A stretch of 64,000 nucleotides of DNA from CAYFQV01 sp964413635. Lineage in GTDB: Bacteria > Spirochaetota > Spirochaetia > DSM-27196 > PWMO01. The stretch is taken from NCBI GenBank assembly GCA_964413635.1, contig CAYPTH010000003.1, forward strand, positions 1 to 64,000, given 5' to 3'. Of this stretch, positions 1-6,571 are shown piece after piece. A program made the position numbers and the translations under genes. The number at the start of each line of letters is the position of its first letter. The first letter of the stretch is position 1. The notes under the pieces are model-generated. The model was given only the letters and a program-made list of their open reading frames with translations. It was not told where the DNA came from and searched no databases.

Positions 1-283
1 CGCCGCCATTCGCGGGTGGGAGCTGTGGGCACCGAAAGAGGCCGGGGCGCCCCGGGGCGACGACGAGCACTACATTCGTGACCTGATTGGCTGCGTAATA
101 GAGTGCGAAGGCCGTCGGCGGGGTATCGTCCGTTCGGTTTGGGATTCCGGCGCCGCAGACATGCTCGAGGTGGAGCTCGACGACGGGGGAGTGCGAAATG
201 TGCCCTTCCATCGTGAGTACGTCGGCGCAGTCGACACGAAGGCCGAGAGGATCGTGGTTATCTATCCGGACGTGTTGGAATGA
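1..283 (+). CDS. rimM: 16S rRNA maturation factor RimM (5' truncated by window edge)
   Basis: Only the last 93 codons are present, reading in the frame that begins at base 2 and ending at the TGA at 281-283. The fragment has the end of the C-terminal PRC-barrel domain, including HYIRDLIGC, which matches the family's 'yyihDLIG' strand, and a closing ERIVVIYPDVLE. RimM binds the 30S head (S19 and 16S rRNA) during small-subunit maturation. Its stop overlaps the trmD start in an ATGA, and the rimM-trmD-rplS order is the common bacterial arrangement, so these are almost certainly one transcript. The N-terminal domain lies outside the window. Confidence 0.9.
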   Translation, partial: AAIRGWELWAPKEAGAPRGDDEHYIRDLIGCVIECEGRRRGIVRSVWDSGAADMLEVELDDGGVRNVPFHREYVGAVDTKAERIVVIYPDVLE

Positions 284-957
284 CGTTCTACGTGCTGAGT
301 CTCTTTCCGGAGATCGTTGAGCAGTATTTCTCCGCGTCTATCTTGGGGAAGGCTGTCGAGCGAGGCCTCGTTCGCCTGGTCTCCGTAGACATTCGAGACT
401 TTGCAAAGGACAAGCATCGTAGCGCGGATGACGCACCCTACGGGGGTGGCGCCGGCATGGTGCTCATGGCCGATCCCGTGGGACGCGCCCTGGATTCGCT
501 AGGTGCGGCGGCGCGTCGCACCGTCTACGCGAGTCCTGCCGGAAGGCGCTTCACCCAGAGAACGGCGGCCGAGCTGGCTCGAGAAGAGGAGCTCGTCTTC
601 GTATGCGGGCGGTACGAGGGAATCGATCAGCGCATCATCGACCTCTATGTCGACGATGAGTTGTCGATCGGCGATTACGTGATCTCCTCCGGCGAGCTTT
701 CGACGCTGGTGATCATTGACGCCGTCTTCCGACTCCGCGAGCATGTGATTTCGCGGGAGTCCCTCGATGAAGAGAGCTTCACCGACGGACTGTTGGAGTA
801 TCCGCACTACACGCGCCCCGAGGTGTACAAGGATTTACGAGTCCCCGATGTCTTGATATCGGGACACCACGCCAACATACAGAGATGGCGGCACAACAGA
901 CGGATCGAGAAGACGAAACGATGCCGGGAAGACTTACTTCAACCCCCGGATGTGTGA
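280..957 (+). CDS. trmD: tRNA (guanine-N1)-methyltransferase TrmD
   Basis: 225 aa SPOUT-class enzyme that methylates N1 of G37 in tRNAs, using S-adenosylmethionine, to prevent +1 frameshifting. Visible family blocks are PYGGGAGMVL (about residues 52-61), the knot motif VCGRYEGIDQR (about 108-118) and IGDYVISSGEL (about 131-141), which form the cofactor site, then a C-terminal tail with RPEVYKDLRVPDVLISG. It is slightly shorter than the usual 240-250 aa, mainly at the C-terminus. The ATG overlaps the rimM stop by 4 nt (ATGA), implying translational coupling. The -1 strand ORFs across it are shadows. Confidence 0.97.
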   Translation: MTFYVLSLFPEIVEQYFSASILGKAVERGLVRLVSVDIRDFAKDKHRSADDAPYGGGAGMVLMADPVGRALDSLGAAARRTVYASPAGRRFTQRTAAELAREEELVFVCGRYEGIDQRIIDLYVDDELSIGDYVISSGELSTLVIIDAVFRLREHVISRESLDEESFTDGLLEYPHYTRPEVYKDLRVPDVLISGHHANIQRWRHNRRIEKTKRCREDLLQPPDV

Positions 958-985
958 TAGAAAACGAGAGAGCGAAGGAGCAGAT

Positions 986-1363
986 ATGGATCTCATTCAA
1001 ACCATTGAAAACGAACAGGTGAAGCAGGATGCGGAGAACTTTCGCATTGGCGACACCGTAAAAGTACACTTCTCAATTGTCGAGGGCCGCACCGAGCGCG
1101 TGCAGATATTCGAGGGGCTGGTTATTGCGCTGAACAACGGCGGAGCACGACGCACCTTCACGGTGCGGAAGATGTCCTACGGCGTGGGCGTGGAACGCGT
1201 CTTCCCCCTCCATTCCCCCCGCATTCAGAAGATCGAGGTCTCTCGACGAGGCCGCGTGCGTCGCGCCAAGCTCTACTACATCCGCAAGCGCGTTGGAAAG
1301 GCAGCAAAGGTTGCCGAGTTGATCCGCAAGAAGCCGACGCAGAAGCAGAGCGCCGACACCTAA
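986..1363 (+). CDS. rplS: 50S ribosomal protein L19
   Basis: 125 aa. L19 sits at the 30S-50S interface. The open frame extends back to 950, but the ATG at 986 is preceded by AAGGAG at 975-980 with good spacing and gives the standard L19 N-terminus (MDLIQTIENEQVKQD), so I chose it. Family blocks include FRIGDTVKVHF, RVQIFEGLVIA, FTVRKMSYGVGVERVFPLHSP and RRAKLYYIRKRVGKAAK. It follows trmD by 28 bp in the usual ribosomal/tRNA modification operon. Confidence 0.97.
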   Translation: MDLIQTIENEQVKQDAENFRIGDTVKVHFSIVEGRTERVQIFEGLVIALNNGGARRTFTVRKMSYGVGVERVFPLHSPRIQKIEVSRRGRVRRAKLYYIRKRVGKAAKVAELIRKKPTQKQSADT

Positions 1364-1384
1364 GCAGGCGAGTCGCTTCCCGGG

Positions 1385-2482
1385 ATGCTTGAATCGACGG
1401 GTTTTTTCGCTCGCCTTGTTGGCGTTCTCCGTGGAACGTCGCACGGCGAGGGAAACTTGTCGGCAGGTTCCACCGTTCACGCTCGCGTCGTTGCCCACGT
1501 CGGCAAAAACACGTGGCAATTGGCCATTGGCAATCGAACGGTAACCGCACGGGTAGCGGTCCCCGTCCACTTAGGAGAGCGCTTCCTCGCACGGGTGGAA
1601 CGAAGCGGGTCGGAGATCATTCTTCGTCAGATTCAACGCGGCTCTACAGGCTCCTCGGCTCTCGCCCGCGTGCTCTCCGCGGCCGGCGTTCCGCAGAACG
1701 CCGTTTCCGAGGCTATACTCACGCACCTCGTGCACGCACAACACAGTCTCGATCCTACACGAATCGCAAAGCTCTATCGAATGGCGGAGCGAGCCGGTGC
1801 GCGTACGCGCAGGGAAGCACGCCTTCTTGCTGTTCTGGTCGGAAAGGGTGTCGACGTCGACGACGAGCATACCTTTCGGCGTCTCCTCTCCGCGCTGGAC
1901 CCGGCCTCCGCGGGAGACCAGAAGGGCAGGGATGCCGGGGATCGCCGACAGCAGAATCCGCGCCGGCGCGAGAACCGCGACGACAAGGACACGAGTGATC
2001 AGAGTCTTCCGTTCCAGGCCCGCGACAGCCACTCGATAGAAGACCTCAAGAAGCAGGTGAAGAGCGCCGTTACGCGCACCGAAGCCGCGGCGACCTCGGC
2101 ATTGCCGGTCGTCAACCACCGAATCGGCGATGAAGGCCACTGGGTGGTCGTACCCGTCGTTCTTAGCGTGGGGGAAGAAACTCGTCGCGCCGTCGTGCGG
2201 CTCTACCGGCCGGGACCGGCGGATCGCTTCTCCCAGGGCGCCCTCGAGGTCGAGTTGGCGGGAAGGCGAATTGCATTTTCGATCCTCCGCCGGGACGCCG
2301 GCTTTCGGGTGGTCGTTCATCCATCGGCACAGGATGACCCTGCGGCCCGAAACCTTGCCGACACGCTTACGCAGACCGATCTCATACGCGAGTTGGTCTT
2401 CCGAGATAGCCTCGAGGACTTCGACGGGTTTTCATCGGAAGATCTGTCAGGTATAGTGTCCGGTGTCGATACCGACGTATAA
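1385..2482 (+). CDS. FliK/YlqG-like hypothetical protein
   Basis: 365 aa, no confident family. The first 90 residues are beta-rich with a pattern resembling the N-terminus of FliK/YlqG-like proteins (VHARVVAHVGKNTWQLAIG, then a strand pair ending FLARVERSGSEIILRQI). The middle (about 180-230) is a highly charged, probably disordered linker rich in D, R, Q and N. The last 110 residues look folded (VVVPVVLSV, RRIAFSILRRDAGFRVVVHPS) and fit the position of a FliK-type C-terminal domain. The next gene is an FlhB C-terminal-like protein, and the same ylqG-ylqH neighbour pair follows rplS in Bacillus, which is the strongest argument. A role in export specificity or hook-length control is inference. 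No clear Shine-Dalgarno precedes the ATG, so the start is less sure than the frame. Confidence 0.6.
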   Translation: MLESTGFFARLVGVLRGTSHGEGNLSAGSTVHARVVAHVGKNTWQLAIGNRTVTARVAVPVHLGERFLARVERSGSEIILRQIQRGSTGSSALARVLSAAGVPQNAVSEAILTHLVHAQHSLDPTRIAKLYRMAERAGARTRREARLLAVLVGKGVDVDDEHTFRRLLSALDPASAGDQKGRDAGDRRQQNPRRRENRDDKDTSDQSLPFQARDSHSIEDLKKQVKSAVTRTEAAATSALPVVNHRIGDEGHWVVVPVVLSVGEETRRAVVRLYRPGPADRFSQGALEVELAGRRIAFSILRRDAGFRVVVHPSAQDDPAARNLADTLTQTDLIRELVFRDSLEDFDGFSSEDLSGIVSGVDTDV

Positions 2483-2493
2483 GAAAGTAAGCT

Positions 2494-2748
2494 GTGCCCG
2501 ATAAAGCCGTTGCGGTAAAGTATGATCCAGCCTTCCCGGCACCATTTGTTGCGGCAAAGGGCCAGGGATATCTTGCGCGACGTATCCGCGAGATCGCGGA
2601 GGCATCCGGGATACCCATTCAGGAAGGTGACGCTTCCGCGGAAATGTTATACGCCGTGGATGTGGGCGGATACATACCGGAAGACCTCTACGAAGTTGTG
2701 GCACGGCTGCTCGTGTATGCGTATCAAGTGGAGACTCAGAGTAGATGA
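2494..2748 (+). CDS. Stand-alone FlhB C-terminal-domain-like protein
   Basis: 84 aa with a GTG start. It matches only the cytoplasmic C-terminal domain of the flagellar export switch FlhB (FlhB-CC), lacking the membrane part. Family features are AVAVKYDP at the N-terminus, AKGQGYLARRIREIA in the middle and IPEDLYEVVARLLVYAYQ at the end. In full-length FlhB the protein self-cleaves at NPTH just before the AVAxKYD strand. This protein begins at about that point, so it mimics the released fragment but has no cleavage site. Similar stand-alone proteins (YlqH, FhlB) exist in other bacteria. It lies 11 bp after the FliK-like gene and overlaps the HD-GYP gene by 4 nt. Confidence 0.85.
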   Translation: MPDKAVAVKYDPAFPAPFVAAKGQGYLARRIREIAEASGIPIQEGDASAEMLYAVDVGGYIPEDLYEVVARLLVYAYQVETQSR

Positions 2749-3887
2749 GCGTTCGATCGATCAAGGTCAGCGAGCTGAAGCCGGGGAATCGGTTTAGCGA
2801 GCCCGTGTACATTGACGGTGACAGCGTCCTCGTTCCGGAGGGGATTCCTATCCGCGAGAAGGACTTGCAGCGCCTCGAGAAGTGGGGCATTCAAGAGGTT
2901 ACCACCGAAGGAAGGCTCCTGGCGGACAGCGCCACTTCCGGACGGAAGGACTTCATTGAACAGAACTTCGCGTCTCCGGAACAGAAGAGGGTCGTCCAAA
3001 CCTATGAGAAGCAGTGCGAGACCCTTCGAGCCATTCACGGCCGGATACGCAACCAAGACGCGGTCGACCCATCTGAAATCGACAAGATCATAGACGCCCT
3101 CTTCCGACTACTCGATGACGTCAAGAATCAGGTTATTGAGTTCGTCCTCTACGGCGTACAGGGTGAAGGGGGGCTTGCAGAAAACGCCATCAACTCCGCG
3201 GTACTCACGAGCATGGTGGGGCAGCAGATGCAGATGCCGAAGTATCGCCTTATTCACCTGGCCACGGCGGCGCTTCTCCACGATATCGGCATGCTGCGAC
3301 TCCCTCAGGAGATTCTCGATAAACAGGGTGAATTGACGTCGGAGGAGAATCGCCTGGTCCGTACGCACCCTATCCACTCCTACAAGATCATTACTCGTGA
3401 GTTGAAGTATCCCGAAGAGGTTGGATTGGCGGCACTCCAGCATCACGAACGCTGGGACGGTAAGGGCTACCCCAAACACATCTCGGGGCAGAACATCATC
3501 ATCGGCGCCCGCATCATTGCCGTGGTTGACTCATTTGAAGCAATGGTCTCGAAACGGCCGTATAGAAGTTCGATGATCGGCTACCAGGCAATGCGGAATC
3601 TCCTCAGCGATAACTCGCGGCGCTTCGATCCAAATGTCCTGAAGGTGTTCATTCGCACACTCGGGATTTACCCAATCGGAAGCGTGGTGCTGTTGAACAA
3701 CTCCTGTATCGCCCGGGTCATTGAAAACAACAGCGATGCGCCACTCAAGCCGAAGGTCCGCGTGATCATCGATCAACACGGCCGCGAAAAGCAGCCGCAG
3801 GATGGTGAGATTATTGACCTCTTCACTTCGAAGGACGTGTTCATCGCCAAAGCCGTCGATCCCAAGAACGCCACTGCCAATCAGTAG
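2745..3887 (+). CDS. HD-GYP domain protein, probable cyclic-di-GMP phosphodiesterase
   Basis: 380 aa, no signal peptide or membrane segment. Residues 1-60 resemble the N-terminal DUF3391-type module found ahead of many HD-GYP domains (VSELKPGNRFSEPVY...IREKDLQRLEKWGI). The HD-GYP domain spans about 135-300: HDIGMLRLP (HD at 179-180), RTHPIHSY (His208) and HHERWDGKGYP (233-243), followed by VVDSFEAMVSKRPYR. HD-GYP proteins hydrolyse c-di-GMP and often control motility. One oddity is that the His that normally opens the domain's first metal-binding helix appears to be Asn (ENAINSAVLT, about 147). ATGA overlap with the FlhB-like gene suggests co-translation and a link to flagella. A C-terminal extension of about 80 residues is unassigned. 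Confidence 0.88.
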   Translation: MSVRSIKVSELKPGNRFSEPVYIDGDSVLVPEGIPIREKDLQRLEKWGIQEVTTEGRLLADSATSGRKDFIEQNFASPEQKRVVQTYEKQCETLRAIHGRIRNQDAVDPSEIDKIIDALFRLLDDVKNQVIEFVLYGVQGEGGLAENAINSAVLTSMVGQQMQMPKYRLIHLATAALLHDIGMLRLPQEILDKQGELTSEENRLVRTHPIHSYKIITRELKYPEEVGLAALQHHERWDGKGYPKHISGQNIIIGARIIAVVDSFEAMVSKRPYRSSMIGYQAMRNLLSDNSRRFDPNVLKVFIRTLGIYPIGSVVLLNNSCIARVIENNSDAPLKPKVRVIIDQHGREKQPQDGEIIDLFTSKDVFIAKAVDPKNATANQ

Positions 3888-3893
3888 TCCGCG

Positions 3894-4259
3894 GTGAGCA
3901 CGGTTTCGAAGGGTCGCTCCGGCGAATCCAAAGCTGCAAGCTACCTATCACAAGAAGGTTTCCGAATCCTCGAAAAGAACTTCAAATCGATCGCCGGAGA
4001 GGTCGATATAGTAGCTGTACGCGGTCGAATGATCGTCTTTGTCGAGGTGAAATCGTGGAGGCAGTTTCGGGACCACGACCTGGAACGAGCCCTTTCCCGA
4101 CGGAAGCGGCAACGTATCGTTCGGACCAGTCGGGCATTCTTGGCTCTACACCGGCAGTTCGCAGACTATACGGTGCGCTTTGATGTCCTGTTGGTTACAA
4201 CCGATGGTCTACCGCCGCGACACATTGAGGGAGCCTTCGGCGACGTATGGTGCGAGTAG
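3894..4259 (+). CDS. yraN: YraN family (UPF0102) putative endonuclease-like protein
   Basis: 121 aa, GTG start 6 bp after the HD-GYP stop. It has the full UPF0102 signature: GFRILEKNFKS, GEVDIVAVRGRMIVFVEVKSW (the E-D...E-V-K arrangement of a Holliday-junction-resolvase-like PD-(D/E)xK fold) and the following basic helix RRKRQRIVRTSRAFLALH. The biochemical function of the family is not settled, and nuclease activity is inferred from fold. A short gene overlaps its 3' end. Family assignment is firm, function is not. Confidence 0.9.
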   Translation: MSTVSKGRSGESKAASYLSQEGFRILEKNFKSIAGEVDIVAVRGRMIVFVEVKSWRQFRDHDLERALSRRKRQRIVRTSRAFLALHRQFADYTVRFDVLLVTTDGLPPRHIEGAFGDVWCE

Positions 4260-4390
4260 CGAAACCGACCGACCCAAAGAAGATTCAAGAGCTCAAGTCG
4301 AAAATCAACGACCAGAAGTATATTCAGGACGCCATACAGCAGCTTGCACGAAAGCTCACCGACGAGCTTGTTCATCGACGGGGTAGCTAG
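4247..4390 (+). CDS. Small conserved-looking 47-aa helical protein
   Basis: A 47-codon frame starting at ATG 4247 (or the adjacent GTG 4250), overlapping yraN by 13 nt and ending at TAG 4388-4390. The product is charged and helical: KPTDPKKIQELKSKIND, then QDAIQQLARKLTDELVH. It is basic at the start and amphipathic later, unlike a random frame. I recall similar tiny ORFs next to yraN in spirochaetes but cannot check that here. It is too short for most gene callers. There is no membrane segment and no known domain. Confidence 0.5.
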   Translation: MVRVAKPTDPKKIQELKSKINDQKYIQDAIQQLARKLTDELVHRRGS

Positions 4391-4427
4391 CCGCGGAACC
4401 GCGCCGCCGCGCCATCCCCTGCGGGCA

Positions 4428-5350
4428 CTATCTCGGTTTTCGCAACTCATCCACGAGATCGTAGGCCTGAACGCGCAACCATCTGGGATAGGGGCCTTGG
4501 GCAATCTCCAGAATGGCACGGTAGAGCTCGGGATCGGTGATCGCATATGGGGGTGCCCCAAGCGCCCGCACCACGTGAAGTGCCGCGGCGACGACACGCG
4601 GATCGGAACGTACCTCCCCTTGGGTCAGCAGGTGGGCGAGGGTAGTCGTGATACCCTCATTGGGAGGCGGGCGCATTTCCCTAAGGGCATACAGTGCTTC
4701 CGTCACCACGACGCTCTCTCGTTCACGCCGCAGCACCAGAAGCACCCCATGTAACGCGCGATCGCCACCGATTCCGCCCAGCACATTGAGAGCTTGGACC
4801 CGAACGTCGGGGTAGAGCGTGGCGGCTCCGACTGGTACGTTCTGAATCGTGAACGGACGCGCAATGGCGAACACCAGAAGATCAACCAGCTCCGGGCTGA
4901 TTTCCCGCCTCGCCTCATAGAGGTCGTGAATCCGGGAGATAGCGTCCCGCTGAAGCTCAGCCTGTGGTGACTGGAGCTCACGGGTCAGAACGGTGAGCTC
5001 GGTTCGATTCTCGTGGGAGAGGCGCGCCGGTGTCTCATTCAGTCGAATCCACTCGGCAACCACCGGTGACTCCGTGGAGTCACTTGCCTGCGCACCTGCC
5101 TGNNNNNNNNNNNNNNNNNNNNNNNNNNNNNNNNNNNNNNNNNNNNNNNNNNNNNNNNNNNNNNNNNNNNNNNNNNNNNNNNNNNNNNNNNNNNNNNNNN
5201 NNTCCACTCGGCAACCACCGGTGACTCCGTGGAGTCACTTGCCTGCGCACCTGCCTGCGCACCTGCCTGTGCGCCGAGACGGGAGTCCACGCCTATGAAG
5301 AGCAAGCACGCGAAGCCGATGACCGCCAGATTTCGCCCGTGCAATTCCAC
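4428..5350 (-). CDS. Exported HEAT-repeat-like protein interrupted by an assembly gap
   Basis: GTG start at 5350, stop at 4428, with 100 Ns inside. If the gap and one copy of the flanking 55-bp duplication are removed the frame is intact and encodes about 255 aa. Residues 1-27 are a signal peptide (LAVIGFACLLFIG then a small-residue region). A short Ala-Gln-Ala-Gly tandem repeat follows, and then alpha-helical HEAT/ARM-like repeats (RDAISRIHDLYEARREISPELVDLLVFA, VQALNVLGGIGGD, VVTEALYALREM, VVAAALHVVRALG), so a protein-binding scaffold in the envelope is likely. The GTG start is supported by a -10 hexamer 6 nt upstream. The true number of the 12-bp repeats is unknown because of the gap. Confidence 0.75.
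5048..5257. repeat. Exact 55-bp direct duplication flanking the N gap
   Basis: Bases 5048-5102 and 5203-5257 are identical over 55 bp, separated by exactly 100 Ns. Both copies read in the same frame of the minus-strand HEAT gene (ending in a GAQASDS peptide and beginning at VVAEW). An exact 55-bp overlap is what two contigs ending at a shared k-mer would leave when scaffolded with a default gap. I treat this as one genomic copy, not a biological repeat. Confidence 0.85.
5103..5202. other. Assembly gap of 100 Ns
   Basis: A run of exactly 100 N, the conventional placeholder for a gap of unknown size. It falls beside a 12-bp tandem repeat encoding Ala-Gln-Ala-Gly, which may be why assembly broke here. 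The protein translated across it should not be trusted for length. Confidence 0.99.
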
Positions 5351-5356
5351 TGATTC

Positions 5357-5384
5357 AGTATAGCACAGAGCTCACTGATGTTGA
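5357..5384 (-). promoter_or_regulatory. Promoter of the HEAT-type gene, -10 abutting the start codon
   Basis: On the minus strand: TCAACA (5384-5379), 16-nt spacer, then an extended -10 TGC-TATACT (hexamer 5362-5357), then 6 nt and the GTG at 5350. No Shine-Dalgarno fits between, so the mRNA should start at or next to the GTG. The -35 overlaps the divergent coaD -35. Confidence 0.6.
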
Positions 5385-5409
5385 CCGACTGTGGCCATCT
5401 AAGTACGAT
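5381..5409 (+). promoter_or_regulatory. Promoter of coaD, -10 six bases before the ATG
   Basis: TTGACC (5381-5386), 17-nt spacer, TACGAT (5404-5409), then CCGGG and the ATG at 5416 (six bases between the -10 and the start). The predicted transcript starts at the A of the ATG, making coaD leaderless. No ribosome-binding site is present. Confidence 0.65.
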
Positions 5410-5415
5410 GCCGGG

Positions 5416-5895
5416 ATGCTTCGAGCGCTCTTTCCCGGCTCATTCGATCCGCCGACAAACGGACATCTCAATATCATTCAACGCTGCGCGGTGATCTACG
5501 ACGAGTTGGATGTGGTCATTGCGGTGAATGTGAGCAAACAGTCCACGTTCTCTGCGGAAGAACGATACGAGATGATGAACGAATTGGTGCGCGAGTTTTC
5601 CAACGTCCGCGTTCATCTCTGGGACCGCTTGATCGTCGAGTTCGCCGAGAAAGCCAATGCGAAAATCATGGTCCGCGGAGTCCGTGCCTTGGACGACTTC
5701 GAGTACGAGTTTGAGCTATCCATGATCAACAAGGGGCTCAATCCGAATATCGAGACCATTATGATGCCCACGGACCCGCGCTATTTCGTCTTGCGCTCCT
5801 CTGCCATCAAGGAGCTCGCCAGGCTCAACGGTGATATCTCGAGCATGGTGCCGGCAACCGTTGCCGAGCGCCTGAAAGAAAAGCTACGGCCCTGA
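5416..5895 (+). CDS. coaD: Phosphopantetheine adenylyltransferase
   Basis: 159 aa, the normal length for CoaD. It adenylates 4'-phosphopantetheine to dephospho-CoA, the penultimate step of coenzyme A synthesis, in the cytoplasm. Visible motifs are the nucleotidyltransferase signature PGSFDPPTNGHL (T/HxGH type, His at about 18), RGVRALDDFEYEFEL (about 90-104) and the ATP-binding FVLRSSAIKE near residue 128, which corresponds to the usual ISSTxxKE loop. The gene stands alone between a divergent HEAT gene and rpmF, with its own promoter very close to the ATG. Confidence 0.97.
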   Translation: MLRALFPGSFDPPTNGHLNIIQRCAVIYDELDVVIAVNVSKQSTFSAEERYEMMNELVREFSNVRVHLWDRLIVEFAEKANAKIMVRGVRALDDFEYEFELSMINKGLNPNIETIMMPTDPRYFVLRSSAIKELARLNGDISSMVPATVAERLKEKLRP

Positions 5896-5941
5896 GACGC
5901 CATGACTGCGGCACCAGAAGGAACCGGTCGGTGACCGACGT

Positions 5942-5969
5942 TTGGTTGACACGACCGCAACGCTATACT
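5942..5969 (+). promoter_or_regulatory. Probable promoter of rpmF-acpP
   Basis: TATACT at 5964-5969 makes a good -10. The best -35 at 16-nt spacing is a weak TTGGTT (5942-5947). A perfect TTGACA nearby (5946-5951) is too close (12 nt) to work with this -10. Transcription would begin near 5976, leaving a leader with a GAGGAGGAT ribosome-binding site before rpmF. Confidence 0.45.
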
Positions 5970-6005
5970 AAGTTACGACCATTACGCTGAGGAGGATAAG
6001 CCCAT

Positions 6006-6194
6006 ATGGCTGTACCAAAGAAGAAGGCGTCGAAGGCACGCACCCGACGTCGACGCAAAATCAACCGAAAGCTGGCGCTTCCCACGCTTATCACCTCTCC
6101 TGAGTCGGGCGAAACCGTTCTCCGACACCGGGTGGATATGAAGTCAGGCTACTACCGGGGACGAAAGATCTTCGACCCTGAAGAACTCGAATAA
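6006..6194 (+). CDS. rpmF: 50S ribosomal protein L32
   Basis: 62 aa. The start MAVPKKKASKARTRRRR is diagnostic of L32, followed by a short beta region (LITSPESGETVLRHRV) and GYYRGRKIF. The region where zinc-binding L32 paralogues carry CxxC lacks cysteines, so this is the zinc-free form. Strong Shine-Dalgarno GAGGAGGAT 8-15 nt upstream. In many bacteria a yceD (DUF177) gene precedes rpmF, but there is none here. It is followed after 33 bp by acpP. Confidence 0.97.
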   Translation: MAVPKKKASKARTRRRRKINRKLALPTLITSPESGETVLRHRVDMKSGYYRGRKIFDPEELE

Positions 6195-6227
6195 ACAACG
6201 GCTCAAGCTAACGAGGAGGATAGGCTC

Positions 6228-6464
6228 ATGGACGAACTTTTTGAGAAAATGAAGAAGCTCATCGCTGATAAGCTCGAGGTAGAGGAGAGTAAGATCGCTC
6301 TCGACTCTTCCTTCCGACAGGACCTTGGTGCAGACAGCCTCGACACCTACGAGCTCGTCTACGCTATTGAAGAGGAGATGGGCATCTCGATTCCCGACGA
6401 AAAGGCCAACGAGTTCGAAACCGTTCGCGACGCTCTGGACTATCTCAAGAGCCAGCAGAAGTAA
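6228..6464 (+). CDS. acpP: Acyl carrier protein
   Basis: 78 aa, acidic and helical. Carries growing fatty acyl chains on a 4'-phosphopantetheine arm. The attachment site is the Ser in GADSLDTYELV (about Ser37), with the recognition helix YELVYAIEEEMGISIPDE after it. Strong ribosome-binding site GAGGAGGAT upstream. The rest of the fatty acid cluster (fabD, fabG, fabF) is not here. The rpmF-acpP-rnc neighbourhood is a reduced form of the common arrangement. It is followed by two hairpins, the second a clear terminator. Confidence 0.97.
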   Translation: MDELFEKMKKLIADKLEVEESKIALDSSFRQDLGADSLDTYELVYAIEEEMGISIPDEKANEFETVRDALDYLKSQQK

Positions 6465-6483
6465 GACGGTTACACGCTTCGCA

Positions 6484-6505
6484 ATGGTCATCTCACAATG
6501 ACCAT
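6484..6505 (+). other. Perfect inverted repeat between acpP and rnc
   Basis: ATGGTCAT (6484-6491) and ATGACCAT (6498-6505) form an 8-bp stem with a 6-nt loop, starting 19 nt after the acpP stop. There is no T-run after it, so it is not a terminator by itself. It could stabilise the acpP 3' end or act as a cleavage site. Confidence 0.6.
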
Positions 6506-6521
6506 GGTTCAATCATTCTAG

Positions 6522-6558
6522 GAGTTCCTCTGAGGCACCTCGGGGGAACTCATTTTTT
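6522..6558 (+). terminator. Strong intrinsic terminator between acpP and rnc
   Basis: A near-perfect stem pairs 6522-6534 with 6539-6551 (13 bp with two G-T wobbles, 4-nt loop), followed immediately by A and six or more Ts (6553-6558). This is a textbook Rho-independent terminator, yet its T-tract ends only about 13 nt before the rnc ATG, so rnc must depend on read-through, a promoter inside this region, or processing. Confidence 0.85.
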
Positions 6559-6571
6559 GTACGCGAGTACC

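Noticed and set aside
2478..2504. Second sigma-28-like site (TATA-N15-CCCGATAA) at the start of the FlhB-like gene, which could drive the HD-GYP gene
   Set aside because: It matches as well (10/12) as the flaB site, but it lies over a start codon and several such matches are expected by chance in 64 kb. No independent support.
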